Shown here: positions 21,422 through 32,511 of the stretch, one piece after another
Layout of the letters: each line of letters opens with the position of its first letter
Position numbering within the stretch: position 1 is the stretch's first letter
From: Isoetes taiwanensis
Taxonomy: Eukaryota > Streptophyta > Lycopodiopsida > Isoetales > Isoetaceae
Direction: 5' to 3'
Length of the DNA stretch: 64,000 nt
Assembly: GCA_021234155.1 (NCBI GenBank)
Contig: JAJEKV010000262.1
Span: forward strand, 374,001-438,000
The notes under the pieces: generated by a model
What the model was told of the DNA's origin: nothing
The model's input: the letters and a program-made list of their open reading frames with translations, nothing else
Databases searched by the model: none
Translations under genes and position numbers: made by a program

Positions 21422-22684
21422 AGGAAGCACCTAGGGGACCAATCGGCAGTGCAAAAAACAAAGCTTCTACCTCTAAGGCCGAAATACCTTCAGATTTGCT
21501 TAAGGAACGAGAGAATTTGAGAAAGCTATTTGTTGGCCAAAACATCATGGATGAAATCGAAGAGCAGCCAGATCAACATGTACATATCGACATGCCTGTG
21601 AACATCCATGACACTGAAAATATAGATCAGGATGAAGCTAACAAAGATGATGATAATAACAATATTGATGATGAAGCAGACTCCAAATCTGAAAACACTA
21701 GCCAGGTTAACGTAAAGAGTAATGAACTATCAAGCATAGTTCACACTGTACAGATCTCAACTGATGTGGTTGGTGCTTCTATCAGACCGGAGACAACTCA
21801 GAATAAGGATGCAACGGAAGAATCCACCGCGGGGAATGAAGAAGAAGAAAGGTATCGTAACAATCTTCCCTTTTTTGATATCCATGCATTTTTCAAACTA
21901 CAAGCACATAGAAATCGCGTCTGGCGCGATTTAGAGTTACCTAGAGATCATATTTTTAAATTATGTTGACATGCATCATTCTTGAAATCGCGCCTGGCGC
22001 GTTTTTCTTTTCCATTTCTTTTATCTCATACGTTATTGTTCTCCTTATAGAAATGATTTGGCTTCCCCAAAAGTACCGGTCTTTGATTTGAATGGTGTGC
22101 TATGTAGAACGTTACCTAAAGCAACGTTTGAAAAGTCATGGTATGTGCAACAACCATTTGAGACACGTACCAAATATGTTTACCCGCGTCCTTATCTGAA
22201 GGAGATGTTGGACCAGGCCTTCAGTCTGTTTCGTTGTGCAATTTGGTCATCTATGGAACATAGAAATATACAGGATGTTTTGAACGTAGTGCCTGAGCTA
22301 AATAGAGATTGGGCGTCCATCTGGGATCAAAGCAAATGTGCTTCATTCACAAACTCTAAAGAACCGACAGGTAAAAAGATATTTGTGAAATGCTTGCGCA
22401 ACATGGTGGATGCCCTAGGTGTTGAGGATAAGGAAGGCATGATCATTGTGGATGATGACACTCTAAAGTGTTGCTTCAATCAGTCACAGTCATTGAATCC
22501 GCCGCCCTATCATCCTCAAGATTGTGACAAAGATGACTTCCTGCTTTGTTTTGTTAGTGTCTTGCATGAAATAGCTTCAGGAAAAATGGTTGAAGAGATA
22601 CAAACACTATACCCGCATCTTGATCGGACAGGGGAAATTGACAGGGACCTTGAGAAAATCGTTCGAGAAAGGGAACTTTTTTGA
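21422..22684 (+). CDS. FCP1-homology (NIF-like) phosphatase domain protein, spliced
   Basis: Two exons are visible: 21422-21851 and 22051-22684, joined by a GT-AG intron (21852-22050) that keeps frame. An earlier exon is likely because the open frame begins at an acceptor (GCTTTAG/AGG). The first exon is acidic and disordered (DEANKDDDNN). The second carries VFDLNGVLC (HAD motif I), YPRPYLKEML, CAIWSS (motif II), KKIFVKCL (motif III Lys) and IIVDDDTLKC (motif IV). Motif I has Asn where DxDGT phosphatases have the second Asp; plant FCP1-domain proteins with DLNG are known, and their activity is uncertain. The second exon is fully open for over 200 codons, so the gene may be functional. The intron holds two CGCG palindromes. 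Confidence 0.65.
21912..22006. repeat. Two CGCG palindromes in the FCP1-like intron
   Basis: AAATCGCGTCTGGCGCGATT at 21912 and AAATCGCGCCTGGCGCGTTT at 21985 are near-perfect palindromes of the family found throughout 10.4-14.4 kb. Confidence 0.8.
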
Positions 22685-22839
22685 TATATATATGTATACA
22701 GGAAATACACTTTCCAAAAAGTTTTGAATATGAAATATACTTTACCAGGGATAGGTTCTGTACGTATGAAACTATTTTTTCAGACGTATAAAGTGCAAAA
22801 ATACGTATTTTTTGTATTTAATACTCACCGGCGTAGGAA

Positions 22840-23340
22840 AAAAAGTTTAAAAAGCGAAACCTTGTTTAAGCTCACGCTGAACTTTCTTCAGCGTAAGCGA
22901 AGTCTAAGTTTTAAACTACAGCGAATCCCTCGCCGGCTTTGGCGTAAGCGAAAGCCTTAATGTTAAACTACGCTGAAACTCTTTTCAGCGTAAGCCGAAG
23001 TATAAGGTTAAACTTACGCGAAACTTTTTTTGTTCACGTAAGCATTCTTTGCGTTTAAACTACGCGAAGAGGCGGTTCGTAGAAGCGGAAGTTTTAAACT
23101 ACTGAAGTTTTCTATATATATTAGGCCGAACCGGAAATAGTTTTACGTAGTTTAGCAATTTGTTTAAACTGCGCGAAGATGTTTTCGGCGCAGTTTAAAC
23201 AGTTCATTTCGCTTCTGTGAAACTATTTCGGTTTCGCAGAAAAAAATCTTGTTTAAACTACTGCGAACCGGACCAGCGTTTAAACAGGTTGTTTTCGCCT
23301 GCGCGAAAGTTTTCGGCAACGGAATTTTTTAGTCAGTATT
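22840..23340. repeat. Cluster of GTTTAAAC palindromes with GCGAAG flanks
   Basis: GTTTAAAC or GTTTTAAAC-like cores recur at short spacing, often next to CGCGAAG or its reverse complement CTTCGCG-like sequence (for example around 23050, 23160, 23200, 23248 and 23280). It follows the FCP1-like gene and has no coding potential. Confidence 0.7.
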
Positions 23341-23581
23341 TTTGACGTATTAAACGTCAAATTTGTGCCGTATCAAACGAAAAAAATACGTATTATTGTG
23401 TATAAAACGATATCTGATCTTGAACCTATCCCGTGTACTTTACACGAAAGTTTTTGAATATATATTGTGTTCTTATATCAGCATTATTGGTTATGTGTAC
23501 ATATTGTTTTTTTATATTATGTGTATGGTTTGCTATACTTGCAATAATTTGTATGTATATACCGTCAATAATTAAATAGGT

Positions 23582-23857
23582 ATGCATGAAATTGGCAAAC
23601 CATCGGCCGGTCTCATATACGCTTGTTATTATGGCATATCCTCTATTACGCAAGATGAACCATGCAGACCTCTGCAGTGCCGCGAGCTAGAAATAGAACT
23701 TCAGGATCGGGCTTGATGTCGTTGCTATGAATCCGTAAAATTCGTCGATCCCTTTGATGTTGTAATCCATCTTATATGGAATCCAGAGCATGGTTTATTC
23801 ATGATCGACAAGATCTCAGGACCGCCTGCAGCGCCTGTCGACGATGAATCGGATTAG
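23582..23857 (+). pseudogene. Possible third member of the small acidic-tailed family
   Basis: From ATG at 23582 the frame reads 44 codons to a TGA at 23714-23716 and then stays open to 23857. The second half includes DPFDVVIHLIWNPEHG and an acidic end VDDESD. This parallels the V-IHLIWLPE and DPEDE ends of the two 80-residue proteins. The first half lacks their conserved HI-KC positions, and the TATA and leader signals are not found. It may be a diverged gene with a premature stop, or a spliced gene whose exon limits I cannot set. Confidence 0.35.
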
Positions 23858-23859
23858 TT

Positions 23860-26800
23860 TTTTAAGTTTATGTTCTATTATAATGCGTTATTTATGACGG
23901 TTCACGCGCGATTTGAACCACAAAAATCTCTGTTTTGTAGCAACTTGATTGCTGTTATTTATTCGTGACGCACGATAATTTCAATGTTTAGATTTCGTTG
24001 TCGTCCGTGAATGTACGAATTAATAAGCAATTTCCTACTTTTTCTATTGCCAACATTCTGTCATAATATGGGTCATTTGTATCGAATATTTGAATGCTTT
24101 TGCATTTCAACATAAAATGCATCCTCCTAGCCCGAAAATGAACACAGTGCAGAAGTGTGGTTAATTCAATATCATGGTCAATGAAAGGCTTATACGGCGC
24201 GATTTTGGAATAGACATAATCCCAATTTAATTGAATGATGGTTTCACTATAGAAGAGTCCAAGGTCTGTTGAATGACCAAATATCTAGCACCTGGCAGAT
24301 GGGATGATGACACATGGATGAACTGCACAAAGATTATAGCTGACAAATACCTAAAGGGATGGCAAAATCAGTTCTACCACATCACCTTCTCAAAATGATG
24401 TCACAAGGAGGCCACAATTTCTCAATGCCTAACTCGTTTCACAAACATCTCATGAAGGTAAGTAACTTCTTATAACCATCATTGCAATAGCAGACCTGTT
24501 ATTTACATGCAAGTGCAGAAGCATTACTTACAAACAATTCCCCATTGATAATGGCAAGAACTAAAGAAACAATTGATGCAACAAGCATTATCTTCACTAA
24601 CAGGTCGTCCAAAATGGCGTAAGAAGATATATGCTTAGTGAGCAATTCCTGCATGTTAGCTAAGAGAAACCCGCATCTTTAGAAAAATGAACAGAACGAG
24701 TTGAGAGCAAACGAAGGAGCATCAGGGCCCAGCATCAGATTGGAGCTTCGGTCTGCCCTGTCAAATATCCAGTTGGAACATCCGCGATCCAGAACGCATG
24801 AGACCGCCAGTTTACAGGCAACAATGGGTTTGCAGCAGTCACCAACATATCCTAGGTGTATTCCAGCATATACCTAGGATATGCCACAAACCCACATAAG
24901 TGAGAGTTTGCCCCCCTAAGGGCAACCCAAAAATGCTTGAAAGGGACATTTATTAGTTTATGTAATGAAAAAAATATCGTTCATCAGCTTATCTACAGCT
25001 TGTTGCAAGGGACATTTGTTAGCCTATCTAATGTAGCAGAATTTCCATGCTCATCAACCGCCATCGGATTCTTTGGTGGTTTTAATTTCAGGAGAACCAT
25101 CGTTTAAACATGAATTTTGCACCTATACAATAGACATTGATTATTTGATGAAAGGAGTACCAATAAAAGCTGGGTTCATATGCATGCATGCATCTGGCAT
25201 CTTCATCACATCCCTTCATATGCTTGAACGTAATGCACAATGGATCCAAGTCTAGAGAATAAAGGTATAAGGAATGGCATTACTAGTATGCGTGAATTGG
25301 TATATCACCATTTACTTGCAAGACATGAAAATGTTGATTTGAGATCATGATTTAAGATTGAAATTGACAGAACGTATTTCATTGTCAACTTGAATTTCAA
25401 ATGAATCCATGGCGGCTCTAGACATGCAACAAATACCATTAATACACAGTCATGTTTTGTTATATCCATACTCTTACAATTTGATAACAATTTTTAGAAG
25501 ACATTCTAAATGGACTGGAGCAGTCACTAGAGGCAAGTCCCAATGAATGGATTAATGCTAGATAAATCAACCACAACCAACATCTCTATGAAAAATATCA
25601 TCTTTTTTATGACACATTGCTTTAGACAAATGTTTGGGTAGTTGTGTGACTACAAAAACAAAACTGAAATCCTTCATAGCTATTAAGGTATTACCCAAGT
25701 GAATATATCATCCACATTGTTAACTATCTACACAATGTAAGTCTGACAAATGGCGGGACAACACTATGTATTTATTTGCTAGACTTGCATCCCAACTCCT
25801 GCCATTGGCATCATGATATATGCATAGACTTGCATTAAAAGTGTGTTTTTTTTTTCCTTTATGAATTTCTTCCTTAGGAGTTTGTGGTGTCTGCATAACT
25901 GCAGAAGTAAACTTGAAGATGAGCATTTGTGTTTTGTCTGGTAGCAGCTTCATAGGTGTTTTCTTTATGTGCCATTCCTTATACCTTATCCTCTAAATGT
26001 GACAGATTATTTGGGGGACTCATTATTGTTTTAGGAGGAAATTTTGTCTCTTTTAAGTACACTTATATTTAGGATTATGTTGAAGTCACCATTAATATGC
26101 GAGCGATGAACCACAATTACAAAAGTAAACCATGTCCACTTATGCAAGCATTAATCTATAGTATTGTCACAAATGGATGTTAAAGGCCAAGTAAAAACAC
26201 GAGCCAGGACATAAGCCCGGCAACACTGGGAACACGTTTACTAGTGTCATTTTCTTCCCAGATTATCTTCTCTCCCTCTTCTCTTCATCTCTATATTCTC
26301 TTCTATTAACATTAATAAATAGTGTATAATCTCCCTGAACAAACACAAATGTTATTGTGCTTGTACACATCATCAATCCATGTCAAAGGACATGATGATG
26401 TGGAATGTGTCCATTCATGAAGAGATGCCATTCACATCTCTTCACATACTATGTAAAGCCACAATCCAGGCTATTTGGATTAACTCTGATAAACTCTGAA
26501 TATATACAATTTTCCGCACAATTCTAGTTCATAACTCGTTAAAGGCTAAAGACATTGAGGGCTGCCTTGTAGAGCAGCCCAAGCAACCCAAGCAACCCAA
26601 GCAATCCAAGCAATGAAAGCAAATGATCATGGACACAACAATGCAAAAGAAAGTAAGGTTTACTCAAATCTTAATTTTTTTTTCTTCTAAATCTATCTTA
26701 AGCAAGTACACATGGAGCAAAGAGATCATGCTGCCAACATATATTGCACATCGAAGCAAATTATAAAGGCTTCTATACAAGGTTTTGAATTGGCCACACC

Positions 26801-29600
26801 CCAGCCAAATTCATGATGAGTTCCCAACAATGAAGGCTATGTAGACCGTAAGTTATGCTGAAGCATCAAATGATGCTCAACCCGATTGAAACCAGATAAT
26901 GTCTAAATGAACTAAGAACCTGCACAAACCTGAGAAAGAATTGCATTACAGGCCTACTAAATCATCACTTTAAAATCGTAAAATGAATATGGCAGAATCT
27001 TTTGCATGGTGAATCTAGAAGATATGTTGCATGCCAAATTTAATAGGCTAGCTCTGTTTAGCGATGTTGCAAATAATATCTCTAACAACTCTACATGCAT
27101 ATAGCAAATTTTTCTTACTGTTGTGTTGTTTTTGAAAGACGGAGATAGATAGAAATTGGTGAAGCTCTGGAGACTTAGTTATATGTATTTTGGATATGGC
27201 ATTTGCGCTCCTAGGGTTTGATAAAACTCTTATCTACCACTGTTCATAACAGAAAATACCTTCTCATAAATTCCACCCATTGTCTCTCTATATACCCCAT
27301 AAAGTGCTTCTACCCATTGCAAAAGGATTATTTACACCAAAACTAAAACTATAATCAGCTATTATAAGTAAATCTCATATTTGAGCATTAAAACTACAAT
27401 TATATTGGACAATGAACAATGTAATCTATGTAAAGTAAACCTTTAGCTACTATATAAGACCCCTTAGTGTAACTATGCAACCATTACAATATTTGTGTAT
27501 TTGTTTTAGTAACTGTACATACGCATAGGCAAAGAGCAGATGAATAAAGGCAAAGGCTACGAAATACAGAGGGACTAATTATTTCTCTGCAACACAGAAA
27601 AAACGATTTGCTGCAACAAAGATCCCCACGCTAAAAAAAGCATGTGCAATCAAATTGCAAACTAGCAAATGTTTCTGATTTCACATCCAGGCACTGTTCT
27701 ATGCCTAAACGTCACTGTTCAAGAGTATTATTTCCCTTCTTTTCGATTAATTTATCAGTTTTATAATTAGTCATTAAACTACCTTGCACATGCAATTTAT
27801 GTGTTGCATCCAGCTTTTAGGCTCAAAACTGCTATATTCGCTCCAGTCAGTAGTGAATCAAGAGGTTAACGCTGTAGCCATTAAATAGAACATGAAAAGC
27901 TAATCATTGCTTATTATGATTTTGGCAGGTCTGAAAGCAAGTGGTTTATGTTGAAAGATTGCTTGACCTATTTAGATATGTACCAAGAGAACAACTAACT
28001 ATCCTTGATTTTGTTTTCTAAAATTTGTTAAGATTAAGATATGTAGTATAATGAATAAGAAGACTAAGAATTGAAACGTTGAATCGATTATTTCTTCCAT
28101 GGAGATCAAAGAGGCCTACAAAGAACACAACATATCGATTACTGTTCGGGATTAAAAATCCGTTGCCCTGTATTTCGAGGGAAACCTTAGCAATAAGAGC
28201 ATTTAACATCCACTTGAGATATTTGTTACAAAGAGACTTATTAAAAATCAAATCCTTGACAGTAGACAAGATGAATAGAATAGAATACTATTTTTAATGT
28301 CCAATCGAGTGGACAACTAGGCACACCATACTTTTATCGTTGCATTATGGGTCCTGCCTCATTCATTTTACATTGCACGCCCTTCTAAGGGTTGAAGCCC
28401 AACCAACTAATTAATCTTCCAACACTAGACAAACAAAATAAGAACTCGTGCACTTGATGGATTGACAATTACAATGATTAGAAAAGTAAGGCATAGCTTG
28501 TACCATTCTATCTCCAAGTTGACAAGTGCAGGAAAAATGTCCGTCCTTGGTAGGACGTTTTGCCTGAAAAAAACCCTCGAGAGTGATAGAACACTTGAAA
28601 ATCATGGGCAGGGCAATTTTCATCCATATTTTCTTTCCAATTTCCAGTATATATAGCACATATAGTAGGCAAAATTATTGACTTTTCACATTTTTCTTCC
28701 GGTCCAAAAATAACAAATATGCAATGTAGAGTATGCATAGTACATTTCCAAACAATTGACAATGCTTATTCAAACAATAGATAACCTAAAAACCAAGTAG
28801 ATTTTAACGACATTGATAAATATGTTAATGAAATCAAATAAAATTATAGAACAAAATTGTTATAGATAGATAGATCAGAATGATAACATAAAAACCAAGT
28901 AGATTTTAACGACATTGTTAAATATGTTAATGAAATCAAATAAAATTGGTACAAAACAAAATTGTTATAGATAGATAGATCCGAACGAATTCACCGCCAT
29001 ATGGCTAATTGATGGTTACTAGCAATTTTGGCTTCGTGCAGACTGCAATGCAAATTGAGCCGAGTTTTTTAAGGTAAATCTTCAACCCTTCCTCCTCTCA
29101 GTGATGCTACTAAATGTGCTTACAAATTATGGCCGATACTATAAGCAATAAGTATATATTTTACTAATACAAATTATGGCCCATACTATCTAAGCAACAA
29201 TCAAGTATAATTAAATTAAAAAATACTACTAAATAAGTATGTTCTAGATAGAATGAATTTTAACATCCACAAACACCAAAAATGAGTAGACTATGGACTG
29301 TTAAAAAGGCCTGTTACAAAGTACACAAAAAAGGGAGTGAAAGCTGTATTATTTTTCTGTGTTATGTATAGTATGATGAAGATACAATACACTAAGTATG
29401 TAGTTGAGACTAAAGAAGGGGATTACAAGGTAGAATCCCATAACGGATCTGCCAAGCCAACATGCAAAAAATTCGTCTGACAAATAGCTTCTTGTCCATC
29501 TCCAAAATTCTTCTCTGACACCGCCATTTGCATGTAAAAGCTCTGCTGCAGTACGTCTCTGATCCAAAATTCTGAACCAAAAACCGGATCAATGATCAGA
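23860..29600. other. Long intergenic region without recognisable genes
   Basis: The sequence is AT-rich, and the few open frames of 60-85 codons resemble nothing known. A CGCG palindrome half lies at about 24197. A short CAAGCAACC repeat occurs at 26580-26620, and TTGCAAGGGACATTTGTTAG resembles an upstream sequence near 24940. The right end may contain the 3' untranslated region of the PLATZ gene. Confidence 0.5.
28780..28983. repeat. 102 bp tandem duplication
   Basis: The unit running from ATAACCTAAAAACCAAGTAG to ATAGATAGATAGATC is repeated with a 102-base period and a few differences, including an extra GGTACAAAAC in the second unit. Confidence 0.75.
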
Positions 29601-29614
29601 TACTCAAAACCCGA

Positions 29615-30432
29615 TCAGAACAGAGGAGACCTGTGCGGAATTCCTTTCCTTTTGCCTCTGAATTCAGCAAATTCATCACAATGCGGAGTCGAGGGGCATT
29701 GCGGGCTGCATTGCTGCACCAGAATCAAATGCCCAACTGGGCTCTTGGGATCCTGGATTGAACAATTTTTCGCAGCTCCGGGTGTATCAGGAGAGGGCGG
29801 ATTATTTGAATCCTCCTCCTGATCAATTTGAACCCTGATAATCCTCGATTTTTTTGAACTGGGTTGCTGCATTTCGGCCCTCTTCTTCGCCTCAATGTCA
29901 CACACCGAAGCAAAAATTCTTTTTTTGGGCTGCATCGATCTGCGAAACCTGCATTGAAATTGGGCGGCTCTTCGCAAACTGGATGGATCGGATCAAGCGA
30001 TGTGTCGTCAATGTTAGCAATCACGCATGCAAGCTTGCAACTGATGGAGCAGAATCTAACCGGATCGGAGATGGTTCTGCCGCACATTTCACAGCTGCAG
30101 GGGCCGGATTTGGAGGCTCTGGATTGGGGGCGACTGAGCAGAAAAATTATTTTGGCCCCATTGATCGTGTAGGGCTGAATGCCGGAGACGTCGAGAAATT
30201 TCTGGGAGTCGCAGATCCGAACTGCGTCCATGTGGGAAGCTCGCCGGACTTGGAGGGTTCTATGATCGCCATGCTTCTGCAATCCTTTGGCGCACAGGGG
30301 CCCTTCTTCGCAATCCAAGCAGAAATGATTCCGCTCATTTTTCCCAGAAGCATGAACTCTGCAATGCGCGAAATAACGCCCAGAAAGAAAGGGCTTTAGC
30401 CAACCAGGCCCCTCCCGTTTCTGGATCGCCAT
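29615..30432 (-). CDS. PLATZ transcription factor, with one apparent frameshift
   Basis: PLATZ proteins are plant-specific zinc-binding proteins that bind A/T-rich DNA and repress transcription in the nucleus. I start at the ATG at 30432 because GPGWLKPFLSGRYFAHCRVH matches the usual N-terminus, while the open frame upstream is untranslated leader. The Cys/His positions follow: CRVH, FCLDCEEGPLCAKGL, HGDHRTLQVRR, then DVSGIQPYTINGAK and CEMCGRTI-RFCSISCK. The C-terminus KGIPHRSPLF is the standard PLATZ ending but lies in another frame. The shift falls at a run of seven A (minus strand, about 29918-29926), so a one-base sequencing error or a real mutation would explain it. No intron interrupts the domain, unlike many PLATZ genes of flowering plants. 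Confidence 0.85.
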
Positions 30433-30439
30433 CTCCGAC

Positions 30440-31980
30440 CTCAAATCCAAACACCCAATGCAGAATTCCACCTCAGGCACCTCGAATTGGACCGGAATCA
30501 AAAAACCCAAATCGAGAAAGCCGATCGGAAGGAAAACGAAGCAGCATTTGGGAATTTTTTGGTAAGAATGGGGCAGAAAGGGCGGATTTTTGAGGAAGAT
30601 CAAGCGGTGAAAGGCGATTGGGGTGAGGATCGAAGCAATGCAGGGCAGAATGCCAAGGATAGAAATGGAAAAATGCTGTTTTGGGCGAAGATCAGGGCAG
30701 GGGGCGCCGGAATGGGAAGAAGGGAAGAAATTTGGAGGAGTAGAAGAATGGGGAGCTGAGAATAGAAGGTGGTAAGGGCAATGCACAAGCGGCTTTTGGT
30801 GTACTCCGTTACTCGCCACTTGTTTCCTTTTAACATTTTGCATTGCAACAAAACAAATATATATCCTACCTTGCTTTCCTCTCCAGTCTTGACCTTCTAA
30901 CATTTAACATTGTGTGCATCTTATATGTCTCTACATTAGATTTCATTCAATCCTTCAATCCAGTATAGTGCCCTAGATGTGCTCTAATACTCTTCCACGC
31001 ACACCCGATCACAAATGCACCTATCCTCCTAAACACACCCTGCCATGCTACTAGGGCCGACCCACACGTATTGTCTCGTCTCGGCACCTCAGCCAAACCA
31101 AAGGCTAATTGATGAACAACCGCTCCAAAGCGTCGCAACGGACTGGGTCTTACTGTACCTCTCCACATCCCATTCTCTTCATAAGTGAAACCTAGAATAA
31201 AGAACTTTCATACCAACTAACGAGCACGATCATCAACTCCCCTGAAGAGCACCTTGATACTAAAGTATAGAAACTATACCCCCTTGCCCTCTGCGGATCA
31301 TTCCATTTTTTATGTATAGTTAATCCAGATATGAGGTCCCTTGCATGTTGATTATGAAAGCAAGCACATTTTCCCCATCATAAATTATGTCATGTGCCCA
31401 TTCTTGTAACGTTCCTAACCGACATGCCCTTAACCAACTGGGCAAAACCGTCTAGACGTTTATGAGTAGTCGCTTCTACCCATTTATGCCGGTGTCTTGG
31501 GAACGCCCCACAGGCACACTCAAGGATCGAATACTCGAGCGGTCTACCATGGGCCCGTTACAATTCTCGTCCTGCATTGCAGTCCAAACTTAAAGAAAAC
31601 AAACTTTTTTAACTGTTTAGCTTTATCTGGAAGACTATGTCTTGAACAATTTCAGATCTTTCTACATTCTATGGGTTCATTAGACATTTCCCGCTACACT
31701 TACTTTCCGCTGCTTATTGGACACTTAGATTCCAATGTGGTGATGGAAATATGAGTGAAGTAACTATTAATAAGCTCTACTGATTCTTAACTAATTGTTC
31801 AAAATATAATATCATCTCATCTAAATCATGTCATCTACCTTACTGTTTTGAATACATATGTTATCTGCAATATTTCAATATAAAACTCCAACAGCCTCAT
31901 GAAAAATTGGTCAAGGAAGAAGTTAGCTACTTAAGGATCAAGATATTAATAGCTTGCCATTTCTGTTTTTGGATGCATCA
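30440..31980. other. PLATZ upstream region and intergenic DNA
   Basis: The first part is the 5' leader and promoter side of the PLATZ gene. A small GC-richer block at 30960-31170 opens a 73-codon minus-strand frame that matches nothing I know. No transposon ends were recognised. Confidence 0.4.
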
Positions 31981-31981
31981 A

Positions 31982-32473
31982 TGCTAGTTAAAGGGATCAT
32001 CTAACATAATCCTTAATAGCTTCCACTTCGACACCTCCAACAAGATCAATGAGACACCTTGAAACAGTTAACCCCCGTTCAAGGCCTTGATTAAAGCCTG
32101 TGGCACTTTTGTCATCGTATCCTTGCAAACTAAGCAATAAGTCCAAAATGCCAGTGAATAATAGTATAGTGATATGTATCCTAAGATATGGCTAAATAAC
32201 CCCATTGATATGGGGCGACATTGCATGAGGTAATTGGTTGTGAGCCAAATGCAGATTGAAGCCAAAAGTTTTGAGCTGGCTGCGTAATGATTCAAGCCTT
32301 ATTCAATCAATGCAAAGAATTGGAACAGCCCAAGGAGAGCTGCTCTGGTCATTTTGTTACCAGGCTTCCTCTTGAAGCCTCAATCTGCACTAATGGGGGC
32401 CTGAGGCTTCGAGGGTAAGGAGGTATAGTGCTGGATGCGTCGTCTTACTTTTGCAAGGCCAAAAGATGTTATA
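31982..32473 (+). repeat. LTR of a degenerate retrotransposon, first copy
   Basis: The segment begins TGCTAGTTAAAGGG and is homologous over its length to 32512-32732 plus 35048-35336. It ends just before TTGGTATCAAAACC, which resembles the plant initiator-Met tRNA primer site TGGTATCAGAGC. It therefore looks like an LTR of about 490 bp. The pairing partner contains a later insertion; this copy does not. Confidence 0.6.
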
Positions 32474-32511
32474 TTGGTATCAAAACCTAGGCTTGAAGCT
32501 GGAATGGATAA
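32474..32511 (+). promoter_or_regulatory. Primer binding site and spacer between two LTRs
   Basis: TTGGTATCAAAACC follows the first LTR and is followed by about 25 bases before the next LTR begins with TGTTAGTTAAAGG. An internal coding region is missing between the two. Confidence 0.5.

Noticed and set aside
9430-24210. Integrated giant-virus DNA
   Set aside because: FCP1-like phosphatases and methyltransferases occur in giant viruses, but no capsid, polymerase or packaging gene is seen, and the genes here have introns and plant-type promoters.
30433-30903. N-terminal extension of the PLATZ frame to 30903
   Set aside because: PLATZ proteins begin shortly before the WLKP motif. The extra 157 codons are hydrophobic and proline-rich and look like an open untranslated leader.
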